Source of the DNA: Thiogranum longum
Lineage (GTDB): Bacteria > Pseudomonadota > Gammaproteobacteria > DSM-19610
Direction of reading: 5' to 3'
Length of the DNA stretch: 64,000 bases
Assembly (NCBI RefSeq): GCF_004339085.1
Contig: NZ_SMFX01000001.1
Location: 881,227 to 945,226 of the forward strand
Below, one piece after another: positions 31,409-39,451 of the stretch; position 1 is the first letter of the stretch, and the number at the start of each line of letters is the position of its first letter. The notes beneath the pieces are model-generated. The model saw only the letters and a list, made by a program, of their open reading frames with translations, searched no databases and was not told the DNA's origin. Both the position numbers and the translations under genes were made by a program.

Positions 31409-33772
31409 TTACTGTCGGGCACTTTGAACAGCGCCTCGCTGTACAAAAGGCAGACTGATGTCATAAGGGTGCAGACGCCGCAGTCGGAAACCGGCATTGC
31501 TTTGCGTCATGCCGCTGGCAGGCACTGGCTTGCGGGCCAGCTCTTTTCCATCCAGCGAGACACTGACCAGTTCCTGTAAATTACCCCGCATTACACTGAA
31601 CAGGATGCGGTTCTTGTCCGGCAACACAAGATAACTTGCGTCATGATACAAGGGCGTCGACCAGACAGCCTGCGCCGCCGAGGCAAAAGCACGGTTCTGC
31701 GCATGAATTTTCTCGTCTGCGTAAAAGTGGCTGAGACGCGTGAGTTTTTTGCTGCGAATATCATAGAGCCAGGTACCTAGCTCGTTCAATCCACCTTTAC
31801 GGATCGGATAGACATAACGGTTCTCATCGACCCAGACAACGCCCTGCCTGCTTGCCACGTCACCGAACAGAGGTAAGGAAATCGCCTTACCCGTTACACG
31901 TTCGAGCCGGTAGCGTTTTTTGATCTGCTTATCTTTCTGCGCGTCTGTTGATTGCAAGAACCCGGTATAACTCACTTCTATATGACGATCACCGGGAATC
32001 GGCAACATATCGAGTGGCCTTATACTATAAGGCAAATCCTTGACGACCCCGGCAAAGTCATGTGGACTGATACGCTTCCGATTGGTGAGATCGAACCAGC
32101 CGAACTGCCGTGAACTCCAGAACAAGCCCCGCCCGACCCATGACTGGACCATGATTGCCTGCGCCAAGGCGGGCTGTTTTTGTGTGCCGACATAATGTCG
32201 ACCGTCAAAGCTGGCATCCAGAGTAAAAGTCTCAAGACTGCGAAGGTCGGCGACATACAGGTTACTTTTGGCACCTTGCGCTGAATGCACCATGCGCCCG
32301 TCACTGGTGAAAAGAAAACAGCCGTCAGGACTGCCCTGGGCCGAGTGATGAAGCGCCTTGCTTTCGGACATTTCCTTCAGCTCGCCGGATTGCGTGTTAA
32401 CGCGCAGGATGGGTTTGTCTGACGCCTGCGGATTGAAAAAGAACACGTGTTGTTCACACCATGCAAAGGGCTTGAGATTATTCAGCACACCGATGCCGGT
32501 CAGATTTTGGGGTGCACTGGCAGTACCAGCCTGCCAATCCAGTGTGCCGGCCCAGACATCACCTTGTTTCAGGCTGACATAGCGCGACAAGTCTGACGCT
32601 ACCCAGGTTGGCGCACTGATACCTGCCAACGGGTTGAACGATACGCGTTTGGGATCCTCGGTATGCACGTCGCTGGCGCGGTAAGCGCCGAAAGGTGCCG
32701 AGGTCAACTGGTAGTTAGTCTGCATAGGCCAGAAGCGGCCCGGCAGGTTCGTCACCTGCGCCAGTGGCTGGATTCCCCAACCATCGCTAACCCGTTCCAG
32801 GGTATTCACATTGATCAGCATATTACCCAGCTGTGCATAGTCGGATTTATCCCCCTCGAACTGCCAGGGCGCGCGTTCGCGCTCAAAAGTCTGCCTCAAT
32901 AATTCGCTCTTCGAGCGGCTTAAGGGAATAACAGGCCCGCGTCGCGCCACCAGTTGATCGTCCTCCAGCGACACACGGTACAGTGTACGAGGCACACCCT
33001 TGCCGGCGGGGCTGGCGGGCTTGATCTGCAACGTCAGGCTCCCGGCAGGCCCCATGAGGACGAAGGGATTGCTCAGTCCCTGATTCGGGTAATCAATGAT
33101 GCCTTCCAGCGAGTGATCACCCGTCTGTTTGAGTGCGCGCAGCACCACAGGCGACCCCTTATAGGCACCCCAGGTCTCCTCGCCCCAGATAGCCTTCTGG
33201 TCACCGAACATACCCAGGAGCTGTTGAACGGGACCTGCCAGAGCGGGTTTAGAAGCTTTCGCTTGTGAGTTCACGGGCGTGGCTGGAGCGAGTGACGCTG
33301 CCTCCGCTTCGTTGTCGACAATGACAAAACCCGCCGGGTAGCTGCCCAGTGGCAAGCCTGCTTCATTCTCGGCACCAGGACTCAGAACCACCTGTATCTG
33401 ATTGGCACCGAGGCCGCCGGTATCGGCCACCACAGCCTGACCCTTCAGCACAATGCGCTCACCCTTTGGCCGGGTCTGGCGCACCAGCTGCTTGCCATCG
33501 TGTTGCTGGCCAGTCCGCCTGTATAAGGGTTCTTTCAGCTCGACGATGACTTCCAGCGCCAGTTGATTGATGCTGACGGGGCCTTTTCGTACCTGCTTGA
33601 TCAGGCTGTGGGACCACTCGCGCAATTCGTAGGCGGCATCCAGTTGTTGGCGGATGGCCTGTTCAATTTCCGTTTTCGGGAGTGTGTCGGATTCGGCCTG
33701 AGCCATCAGAGAGAACAGGACAGGCACAATGAACAGAACAAACACCCGTGCTGGTGCCAGCAGATTTGACAT
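31409..33772 (-). CDS. large exported hypothetical protein, possible beta-propeller
   Basis: A 787-aa protein with a signal peptide (to about residue 26, MAQA). From about residue 330 it holds repeated short beta-strand units separated by W/D-rich turns (VSLKQGDVWAGTLDWQAG, LKPFAWCEQHVFFFNPQ, GCFLFTSDGRMVHSAQG, LYVADLRSLETFTLD), reminiscent of a TolB/WD-like propeller as in prolyl-oligopeptidase N-domains. No hydrolase triad is visible. It heads the three-gene cluster. Confidence 0.75.
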   Translation of the reverse strand: MSNLLAPARVFVLFIVPVLFSLMAQAESDTLPKTEIEQAIRQQLDAAYELREWSHSLIKQVRKGPVSINQLALEVIVELKEPLYRRTGQQHDGKQLVRQTRPKGERIVLKGQAVVADTGGLGANQIQVVLSPGAENEAGLPLGSYPAGFVIVDNEAEAASLAPATPVNSQAKASKPALAGPVQQLLGMFGDQKAIWGEETWGAYKGSPVVLRALKQTGDHSLEGIIDYPNQGLSNPFVLMGPAGSLTLQIKPASPAGKGVPRTLYRVSLEDDQLVARRGPVIPLSRSKSELLRQTFERERAPWQFEGDKSDYAQLGNMLINVNTLERVSDGWGIQPLAQVTNLPGRFWPMQTNYQLTSAPFGAYRASDVHTEDPKRVSFNPLAGISAPTWVASDLSRYVSLKQGDVWAGTLDWQAGTASAPQNLTGIGVLNNLKPFAWCEQHVFFFNPQASDKPILRVNTQSGELKEMSESKALHHSAQGSPDGCFLFTSDGRMVHSAQGAKSNLYVADLRSLETFTLDASFDGRHYVGTQKQPALAQAIMVQSWVGRGLFWSSRQFGWFDLTNRKRISPHDFAGVVKDLPYSIRPLDMLPIPGDRHIEVSYTGFLQSTDAQKDKQIKKRYRLERVTGKAISLPLFGDVASRQGVVWVDENRYVYPIRKGGLNELGTWLYDIRSKKLTRLSHFYADEKIHAQNRAFASAAQAVWSTPLYHDASYLVLPDKNRILFSVMRGNLQELVSVSLDGKELARKPVPASGMTQSNAGFRLRRLHPYDISLPFVQRGAVQSARQ

Positions 33773-33952
33773 ACAGGATCCCCCGAATTGTTGTTATGAC
33801 GCCAGGATAACCTGTGTGGCAACCGCGTCCATGCTTGTTATTTTTTCAGACTGAAGGAAAGTATAACGATCACCTGTATGAGGTGGCAAATCAGTTATTG
33901 AAGGTGTGTTTACGCACGAAGTAAACCTGTTAGCTTGTCTGTCGCTATCAGG

Positions 33953-33982
33953 TCACTCCCACTCAATCGTCGCCGGCGGCTT
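33953..33982 (-). repeat. guaA 3'-end remnant (island att site)
   Basis: On the minus strand this reads AAG CCG CCG GCG ACG ATT GAG TGG GAG TGA, i.e. KPPATIEWE and a stop, the invariant C-terminus of GMP synthase. No guaA coding sequence precedes it in frame. The guaA 3' end is a common integration site for genomic islands, and displaced copies of this end mark island borders. The rest of 33773-34080 shows no gene. Confidence 0.7.
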
Positions 33983-34080
33983 ACCTGTACCCGCCCGGCC
34001 ATTTCAGAGAAACGCCTGTCACTGACGAATCAGGGGAAGGTTTGCTATGAGCTGAAAACCCGTATCGTGGTTGCACGACC

Positions 34081-34260
34081 CACGTCATCGAGGATGAGAC
34101 ATTACATTTCATTGAGCAGCATAAACTGATGGGGCAGGGAGTCGGTTATATTGATGCGCATTTGCTGGCCGCCGTGGCGCTGGAAGGCACCGCCCGGTTG
34201 TGGACACGGGACAAGCGGCTGCACACCGTAGCCGAATCATTGTCACAGGCTGCCAGTTAG
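34081..34260 (+). pseudogene. VapC-type PIN-domain C-terminal remnant
   Basis: A frame ending at 34260 reads HVIEDETLHFIEQHKLMGQG then VGYIDAHLLAAVALEGTARL then WTRDKRLHTVAESLSQAAS. YIDAHLLAAV and LWTRDKRL are the last two acidic motifs of VapC PIN toxins. The N-terminal half with the first catalytic Asp is missing and no antitoxin is near. Confidence 0.75.
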
Positions 34261-34290
34261 CGACTAAAATGCTAACGGCGAACAAGGCGC

Positions 34291-35286
34291 TCAGGGCACT
34301 GTTGGCCCTGGTTTTCCTTCAAGGTTGGCGCTGACCAGCGTAGCAAGAAAGTCAGTGAAAGGCGCAATATCCTCAGTGCTGCTGGCGGCTTCGAGTGCTT
34401 TCATATAGGCGTCGCGTTCCTCTACAGGAATGACCGTCCACGGATAGCCGCCGGCGGCCAGCATAACATTCATTAAAAACCGTCCCAAGTGCGTCCATTG
34501 CCATCCATATAAGGGTGGATATATACAAACATGAAATGCCCCAGTACAAACCGAACAGCCGGGGATGACAGGCTGTTTTGTTTCAAATGGATCAGATTCG
34601 CGCACGTCATAATCGGCGGCGCGCATCGTTGCCACAATATCGTCTGCCGTGCGATCACGCCCCATATTGCGAAAGGCGCCAGCCAGCCGCCCGGCAATGG
34701 TGGTATGTCCACCTTCAAGGAGTCTTGCAAGGATTTCAGAGGCATCAGAAATAATGGAAAGTGCAGCGCGAATATCGGTCGGGTTTTGTTGAAATAATCT
34801 GGGCGTGCATTCAATCAGGGCTGGCAGCAGGGCATACAGGTTCATGCCATTTTTTGTTTCTATGTCCCGCTTGTCCGGCATGCTGTACCTGACAGTCAAG
34901 AGTGACGTGCCATGGGGGAGTTCTGTGATCTTGTTATCACTCTTCGGCGAACGGACTAAAAGCTGGCGCGGTACGGTGCGGTTACCGGCGTGCAGTTGCA
35001 GGGACGGCTCTGGAGACAGGCACCAGTTTGTGCCAAACCGCTCGTTCAGATATGAAGCGCAAAAATCCCGGAATGAGGCATACCAGGCGGTGCTTTCCCC
35101 GGCCACCTCATCAGGGCGGGACGGGATGTACCACCCTTTCATGACGGGCTGTAGAAAGCCGTTCTTAACAAGGCGTTCCCGGTCGGTACGTCCCAGGTCA
35201 CTTGAGCGGATAGCGACCACGCCAAGATCCTGAAGCGCTTTCAAAGCTTCCAGCGATCGGGCCAGTTTTTCTGAGGGCACAGCCAT
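34291..35286 (-). pseudogene. Fic-family gene with internal deletion and frameshifts
   Basis: The first 245 or so codons (MAVPSEKLARSLEALKALQD...) match the N-terminal winged-helix region of a group of about 500-aa Fic proteins I recall. The middle, about 165 residues, is missing after ESDPFE. The catalytic motif HPYMDGNGR survives at 34491-34517 but in another frame (VLGHFMFVYIHPYMDGNGR); the main frame resumes at GRFLMNVMLAAGGYPWTVIPVEERD. So a single open frame spans the locus by accident while the AMP-transferase site is destroyed. Very likely non-functional. Confidence 0.75.
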
Positions 35287-35355
35287 GTTCTACACGCTCT
35301 TCATCGGTTTTTGTGTTGTATTTAACCCAGGATATTAAGTTGTACCATTAATAGG

Positions 35356-35460
35356 TTATTCTTCGAATCTTTCCAGGTGCGCAATACGTCTCAAATGCTC
35401 GGGTGCAAGATGGGTATACCGCAACATCCCGCTAAGTATCCGGCCTGCCGCTAACATGTA
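35356..35460 (-). pseudogene. tyrosine integrase C-terminal remnant
   Basis: The minus strand ends ...MLRYTHLAPEHLRRIAHLE plus RFEE and a stop. RY-x-HLAPEHL contains the nucleophilic Tyr and the closing helix of phage-type integrases. Upstream in this frame there is no integrase core, only about 35 codons are convincing. A piece of a second dead integrase or of the one at 29842-30071. Confidence 0.65.
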
Positions 35461-35602
35461 TCGAAAAAAACGATAACAGCATTCAATAAATATCATTATT
35501 CGAATAGCCTGACGCGACCTATAGTCACGCACGACAAAGTAGCTCGATACCGTAAGCAGGTAGCGGCTGTTTGAAAAGAGGTTTTTCTTTCGAGGTGAAG
35601 CA

Positions 35603-36244
35603 ATGATTGCCGTGCGAGTGTTTATGAAATTCACGAATGAACCCCTGAAGCGTACGCCGGTGGTGATTCAAATGGATGCGGATGGTGTTGAGACCGGGCC
35701 GATACCGACCGATCGGACCGGGGTCGCGCATTTCGATTTGCCGCCGGGCAGTGGCAAGGTGCTGGTCTCGGGCGTGGAGCGCTATCACGGTCGCCTTGAG
35801 GGTGAAATTCCCGTGGCGTTGTGGTCTGTCACCGAGTCGGCCAATGAGTCGACCGGTGCACCGGGTGAATTTCCGGCCGGCAGTAATGCCTACCCGGGCA
35901 TGACGACTTGCCCCGTTGAGGTGGAAGGTCGAACGATTCTGACCGACAGTGAGGGCTATCTGGTGAATCCCGCCGACTGGTCGGAGGCATTTGCAAAAGT
36001 TCAGGCTGCGCGTGAGGGGCTGACGCTCACTGGCGAGCACTGGGAGGTTATCCGGTTTCTACGTAAGCACTACGCTGAACACGGTCACCAGGCCAGTGTC
36101 CGTGACATGATCAAACATTTTCGTAAGCTCTGGGATGCGGAGCGTGGCTCCAATCGTTATCTGCATACGCTATTTCCTGTTGGCGGTCCGCAGAAACAGG
36201 GCAACCGCCTTGCCGGACTGCTGCGTACCAAGGGCGAACATTGA
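35603..36244 (+). CDS. DsrC/TusE-like protein with N-terminal extension, lacking redox cysteines
   Basis: A 213-aa protein. Residues 1-75 form a beta-rich domain (MIAVRVFMKFTNEPLKRTPV, then a GVAHFDLPPGSGKVLVSG strand pair) of Ig/carboxypeptidase-regulatory appearance; residues 104-213 are a DsrC/TusE domain (VEVEGRTILTDSEGYLVNPADWSEAF, HWEVIRFLRKHYAEHG, RYLHTLFPVGGPQKQGNRLAGL). Canonical DsrC ends with two redox cysteines; here Asn201 stands at the inner one and the tail ends TKGEH, so both are absent. It is likely regulatory or structural rather than a sulfur carrier. GAGGTGAAG precedes the ATG. Confidence 0.85.
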   Translation: MIAVRVFMKFTNEPLKRTPVVIQMDADGVETGPIPTDRTGVAHFDLPPGSGKVLVSGVERYHGRLEGEIPVALWSVTESANESTGAPGEFPAGSNAYPGMTTCPVEVEGRTILTDSEGYLVNPADWSEAFAKVQAAREGLTLTGEHWEVIRFLRKHYAEHGHQASVRDMIKHFRKLWDAERGSNRYLHTLFPVGGPQKQGNRLAGLLRTKGEH

Positions 36245-36268
36245 TGCAGGTTGAGGAAGGACGACCCG

Positions 36269-37132
36269 TCAGGTAACGGAGCCGCTGGTCTGTTCCTGTA
36301 GCGCGAGTTCACGCAATCCGGCAAGGCCCGACTGTAACACCTCACTGTCCGCCTCGCGCGGGAACACCATATAGGCGGGATGCAGAAATTCGGGGGCGTC
36401 AGCCACACGAAACAGGCGGCCGGCCTGAATGAAGGAGCGGGCCATACGGACTGGCAGGAAACAGGAGCCCCCGTTTGCCAGGATGAGCTGAATACCCAGC
36501 CAGCCGATGTTGACGACCTGCGCCGGCCGTTCAAGGTCGGGATAGCTTTCAAGATGCCTGGCATAAAAGCCCGGGCCCCATTCCACGTAAATGTAGTCCT
36601 CACCTGGCCAGCGTGTATCAGGATGCGTGCTGACCATGACCAGTGTCTCGTCGAACAGGCGTTCCACGATCAGGCCCGGCGCGTGGCTCGGCGTGTACAT
36701 CAGCCCGATATCGAGTGTGCCTTCGATCAGTCGCCTCATCAGGTCTTCCTCGAACCCGATCTCGCTGCGGATAGAAACGTCCGGTGCGGTTCGGCGCATC
36801 CAGCCAACCCAGGACGGCAGGAAGTCCTCCCACAAGGCGATACGTCCCCCAACCCGCAGGCTGGCGCTGAAACGGCTGGGCAATCCCACGTCATGGCGCG
36901 CCTGTTCCACGGTCAGCACCAGGGTCTTGGCATGTTGCAGAAAGCGTTGCCCGGCCGGTGTCAGGCTGGCCCCGGCCCGGTTGCGCACAAACAGCCTGGC
37001 ACCCAGTTCATCTTCCAGGTTCTGGATGCGGGCGCTGACGGTCGATTGGGTGACATGCAGGCGCCGGGCTGCCTCCAGGAAACTGCCATGGGCTGCAATC
37101 GCAAGAAAAGTGCGAGCCTGGTCGATATCCAT
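36269..37132 (-). CDS. LysR family transcriptional regulator
   Basis: A 287-aa LTTR. N-terminal HTH: DIDQARTFLAIAAHGSFLEAARRLHVTQSTVSARIQNLEDELGARLFVR (residues 2-50), followed by the periplasmic-binding-like effector domain (about 90-275). It is divergent from the HPP gene at 37249, with two palindromes in between, and convergent with the DsrC-like gene after 24 bases. The effector is unknown; control of the HPP transporter-like gene is the natural hypothesis. Confidence 0.92.
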   Translation of the reverse strand: MDIDQARTFLAIAAHGSFLEAARRLHVTQSTVSARIQNLEDELGARLFVRNRAGASLTPAGQRFLQHAKTLVLTVEQARHDVGLPSRFSASLRVGGRIALWEDFLPSWVGWMRRTAPDVSIRSEIGFEEDLMRRLIEGTLDIGLMYTPSHAPGLIVERLFDETLVMVSTHPDTRWPGEDYIYVEWGPGFYARHLESYPDLERPAQVVNIGWLGIQLILANGGSCFLPVRMARSFIQAGRLFRVADAPEFLHPAYMVFPREADSEVLQSGLAGLRELALQEQTSGSVT

Positions 37133-37153
37133 CCTGATGCATTCATGCCCTAT

Positions 37154-37192
37154 ATATCGAAAATTCCGATATTATCATGAAATATATTTCAT
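37154..37192. promoter_or_regulatory. LysR-type binding sites
   Basis: Two dyads in the divergent intergenic region: ATATCG-N7-CGATAT (37154-37172) and the perfect 16-bp palindrome ATGAAATATATTTCAT (37177-37192). Tandem recognition and activation sites of this spacing are typical for LTTRs. Confidence 0.6.
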
Positions 37193-37248
37193 TAGTCACC
37201 TATAGACTGCACTACTATGATGCAAAACTTCAGCTAAAAGGAGCATTC

Positions 37249-37971
37249 ATGAACCTTGCAGAGTTTCTGGATCTGATCGGTTTTAGCCGTCAAAAAATAA
37301 ATGTCCGTGAGAAATTGCTCTCCACGCTGGGAGGTTTTCTCGGTATTTTCGCTATTTTCATGACCAGCCAGTGGCTGCTGGACCCGGCAGTTTCGGTAAT
37401 GATCGTGCCGTCCATGGGGGCGAGCGCTGTGCTGCTCTTTGCCGCGCCACATGCGCCTTTCTCACAACCCTGGAACGTACTGGGCGGGCACGCAATATCC
37501 GCAGTGATTGGCGTCGCGTGCTGGCAATGGATACCGGACTACGCGGTGGCAGCGTCTGCCAGTGTCGGTCTGGCTATCGGCGCCATGTACTTTGCGCGCT
37601 GCATCCATCCCCCCGTCGGTGCAACCGCGCTGGCTGCCGTGATCGGGTCGGAGAAACTGCATCAGTTGGGTTACGCCTATGAATACGCGCCCATCCTGCT
37701 TAATACGATCACCATACTGCTTGTCGCTATCGCCTTTAACGGGTTGTTCAAATGGCGCCGTTATCCGGTTCATCTGCATTTGAAGCGCGCCGCGCCCGGA
37801 CCGGTCGTCAAGGGGTATGAGCCGATCAATCACGAAGACTTCGTTTATGCCCTGAGTCACATTGATACTTTTGTCGATGTTACCGAGGAGGATCTGCTGA
37901 AAATCTATAAGCTGGCGACCCGGCGGCATGTAGAATCTGGCGCGCGGCCTCAGGGGTACGACCACGGGTAG
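37249..37971 (+). CDS. HPP family membrane protein with C-terminal cytoplasmic domain
   Basis: A 240-aa protein: residues 1-170 are an HPP domain with four helices (SMGASAVLLFAAPHAPFSQPWNVLGGHAISAVIG and ARCIHPPVGATALAAVIGSE), then about 65 extra residues that include a helical cytoplasmic tail. It is longer than the 177-aa paralogue at 29308. Start at 37249 has AAAGGAG upstream. Likely an inner-membrane transporter controlled by the adjacent LysR; substrate not known. Confidence 0.87.
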   Translation: MNLAEFLDLIGFSRQKINVREKLLSTLGGFLGIFAIFMTSQWLLDPAVSVMIVPSMGASAVLLFAAPHAPFSQPWNVLGGHAISAVIGVACWQWIPDYAVAASASVGLAIGAMYFARCIHPPVGATALAAVIGSEKLHQLGYAYEYAPILLNTITILLVAIAFNGLFKWRRYPVHLHLKRAAPGPVVKGYEPINHEDFVYALSHIDTFVDVTEEDLLKIYKLATRRHVESGARPQGYDHG

Positions 37972-38125
37972 CAGAAGCAGGTTGCATTCCAGTAATTTTT
38001 TAGCCGTATTGGCACAGAGCTGATTCAGTACGTTGATGGCGTGCCACCTGGCGGAAATTTGTCGGGCATTAATACTCTTGATTTATGTTTGTTTTCATGT
38101 GGTTGTATGGGTCTGGAGATGTATC

Positions 38126-38163
38126 TGCGAACCAGGCAGTCGGGAATTCGAGCCGGGGCGTGC
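38126..38163 (+). repeat. degenerate tRNA-Arg 3' fragment
   Basis: CTGCGAACCAGGCAGTCGGG followed by AATTCGAGCCGGGGCG resembles the anticodon-to-acceptor part of the tRNA-Arg at 22724 (ACGAACCAGGCGGTCGGGAG TTCGAA...). The T arm is degraded and there is no 5' half. Probably an old att repeat. Confidence 0.5.
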
Positions 38164-38389
38164 GCAGCGCGACGAGAAACGTCACAAGCGCTTCATAATT
38201 TATAAAATGACTTCAAGCGGTCAACGGTTTTACTGTTCGTCGCTATTTTTCTTGTCCTCCCTGGGCTGCGCGGGTCTCCGGAGACGGTAATTACCCTGTT
38301 TTTACCAACACTAATCTGGATTGGCATTTGGTGTTTCGGCGTCAGTCTTAAGTCAGCGGTTTCGGGTGATAATTTTTAAATCTGCCACT

Positions 38390-38418
38390 TTCAGAAAATT
38401 GCCCGCTTGTGATATCCT
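38390..38418 (+). promoter_or_regulatory. possible aprM promoter
   Basis: TTCAGA (38390-38395), 17-bp spacer, TATCCT (38413-38418), four of six matches each. It would give a 5' leader of about 135 nt. Other promoters cannot be excluded. Confidence 0.35.
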
Positions 38419-38560
38419 AGGCAGTCAACGCCTGTTCATTGGGACTGTCTTGGTACGGACGTCGGGTCAGAGCGTGGACTTGAGGTGGTAATACCGTGGG
38501 TAGAGTGGTTCACAATAATCGCGTAACAGTTTTTGAGATAACAATTCTGAGGATAATTTA

Positions 38561-39412
38561 ATGTTCACGAGCAATCCCTTTTCTGAGCTTTCGGCGTCTA
38601 TACCAGCCTCTGTTATGCAGGCATACGTCATTTTGATGGTGCTGATGGTCATAGGCGGCACCGTGCTTGATATGATCCACAAGAAAAGCGCGCAGTATTT
38701 TTTTGAGAATGCGAAAAAAGCGAAAAAGAACGCGAAGCGGTCTGTAGGCACGGGTGAAAAGGCAGCGATTGCCGTTCGGGTGCTGGCTAATGAAGTCCTG
38801 ACTTCCGGTGAATTCTGCAACGTAAAACGCAGGCTCTCCCACCTTCTGACCATGTATGGCTTCATTATTTTTATCGTTACATCAGCCATCATGATTTTTG
38901 CCTATCCGACGCCGGCGACGCCCACGCCAGCCATCCTGCCGGAACTGTGGCACATCGGCGCACTGATGCTGGCTATTGGTGGATACTGGTTCTGGTTTTT
39001 TATCCGCGTTGATGTGTCTGCGGAAGGCCTTCGGTGGTATCGCTTCGAACGTGCGGATTTGTTTATTGTCTCGCTTCTCGCAACCGCGACGTTCGCTTTG
39101 ATCTGGTCCTATACACAGTCGAACGGCATTGCCGGATGGTCGACCTTGTTCTTCGTTTTGTTCGTCATCTCGAGCACGACAGTCTTTAGTACCGTTCTAT
39201 GGTCCAAGTTCGCACATATGTTCTTCAAGCCTGCCGCCGCCTTTCAAAAGCGTGTTACCAAGGCAGATGGTTCAAGGGAAAATTTACCTGCTGATTACGA
39301 TCTGACAGATCCTGCAGTACAGGCAAAATTCCCGGATATCCCGCAATACATGGGTAAGAACCCGCCTTACATGGGGCTTGGTATCAAGCGTGAGCCACCA
39401 AACCACTACTAA
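38561..39412 (+). CDS. aprM: APS reductase membrane anchor AprM
   Basis: A 283-aa integral membrane protein with five or six helices, encoded directly before aprBA. It opens MFTSNPFSELSASIPASVMQ, has a basic cytoplasmic loop (KKAKKNAKRSVG, about residues 50-65), helices around residues 105-125, 130-150, 165-185 and 195-220, and a proline-rich C-terminus (IPQYMGKNPPYMGLG). In sulfur oxidisers without QmoABC, AprM passes electrons from AprBA to the quinone pool. No qmo genes are in the window. Confidence 0.88.
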   Translation: MFTSNPFSELSASIPASVMQAYVILMVLMVIGGTVLDMIHKKSAQYFFENAKKAKKNAKRSVGTGEKAAIAVRVLANEVLTSGEFCNVKRRLSHLLTMYGFIIFIVTSAIMIFAYPTPATPTPAILPELWHIGALMLAIGGYWFWFFIRVDVSAEGLRWYRFERADLFIVSLLATATFALIWSYTQSNGIAGWSTLFFVLFVISSTTVFSTVLWSKFAHMFFKPAAAFQKRVTKADGSRENLPADYDLTDPAVQAKFPDIPQYMGKNPPYMGLGIKREPPNHY

Positions 39413-39451
39413 AATTCAGTTACGATTCTTTAAGGAAAGAGAGAATATATT

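Larger units (their letters stand above)
37972..38560. other. intergenic region before aprM
   Basis: No gene is supported in these 589 bases. They contain a tRNA-Arg-like 3' fragment (38126-38163, separate entry) and a possible aprM promoter. A frame at 38033-38290 has no ribosome site, no family likeness and overlaps the tRNA fragment, so I do not call it. Confidence 0.5.

Noticed and set aside
35356-35634. A 92-codon minus-strand gene
   Set aside because: Only the last 35 codons look like protein (integrase C-terminus); the first part overlaps the start of the DsrC-like gene. Called as a remnant instead.
38033-38290. An 85-codon frame before aprM with a hydrophobic start
   Set aside because: It overlaps the tRNA-like fragment, has no ribosome site and its sequence (many Arg, Cys) looks random.
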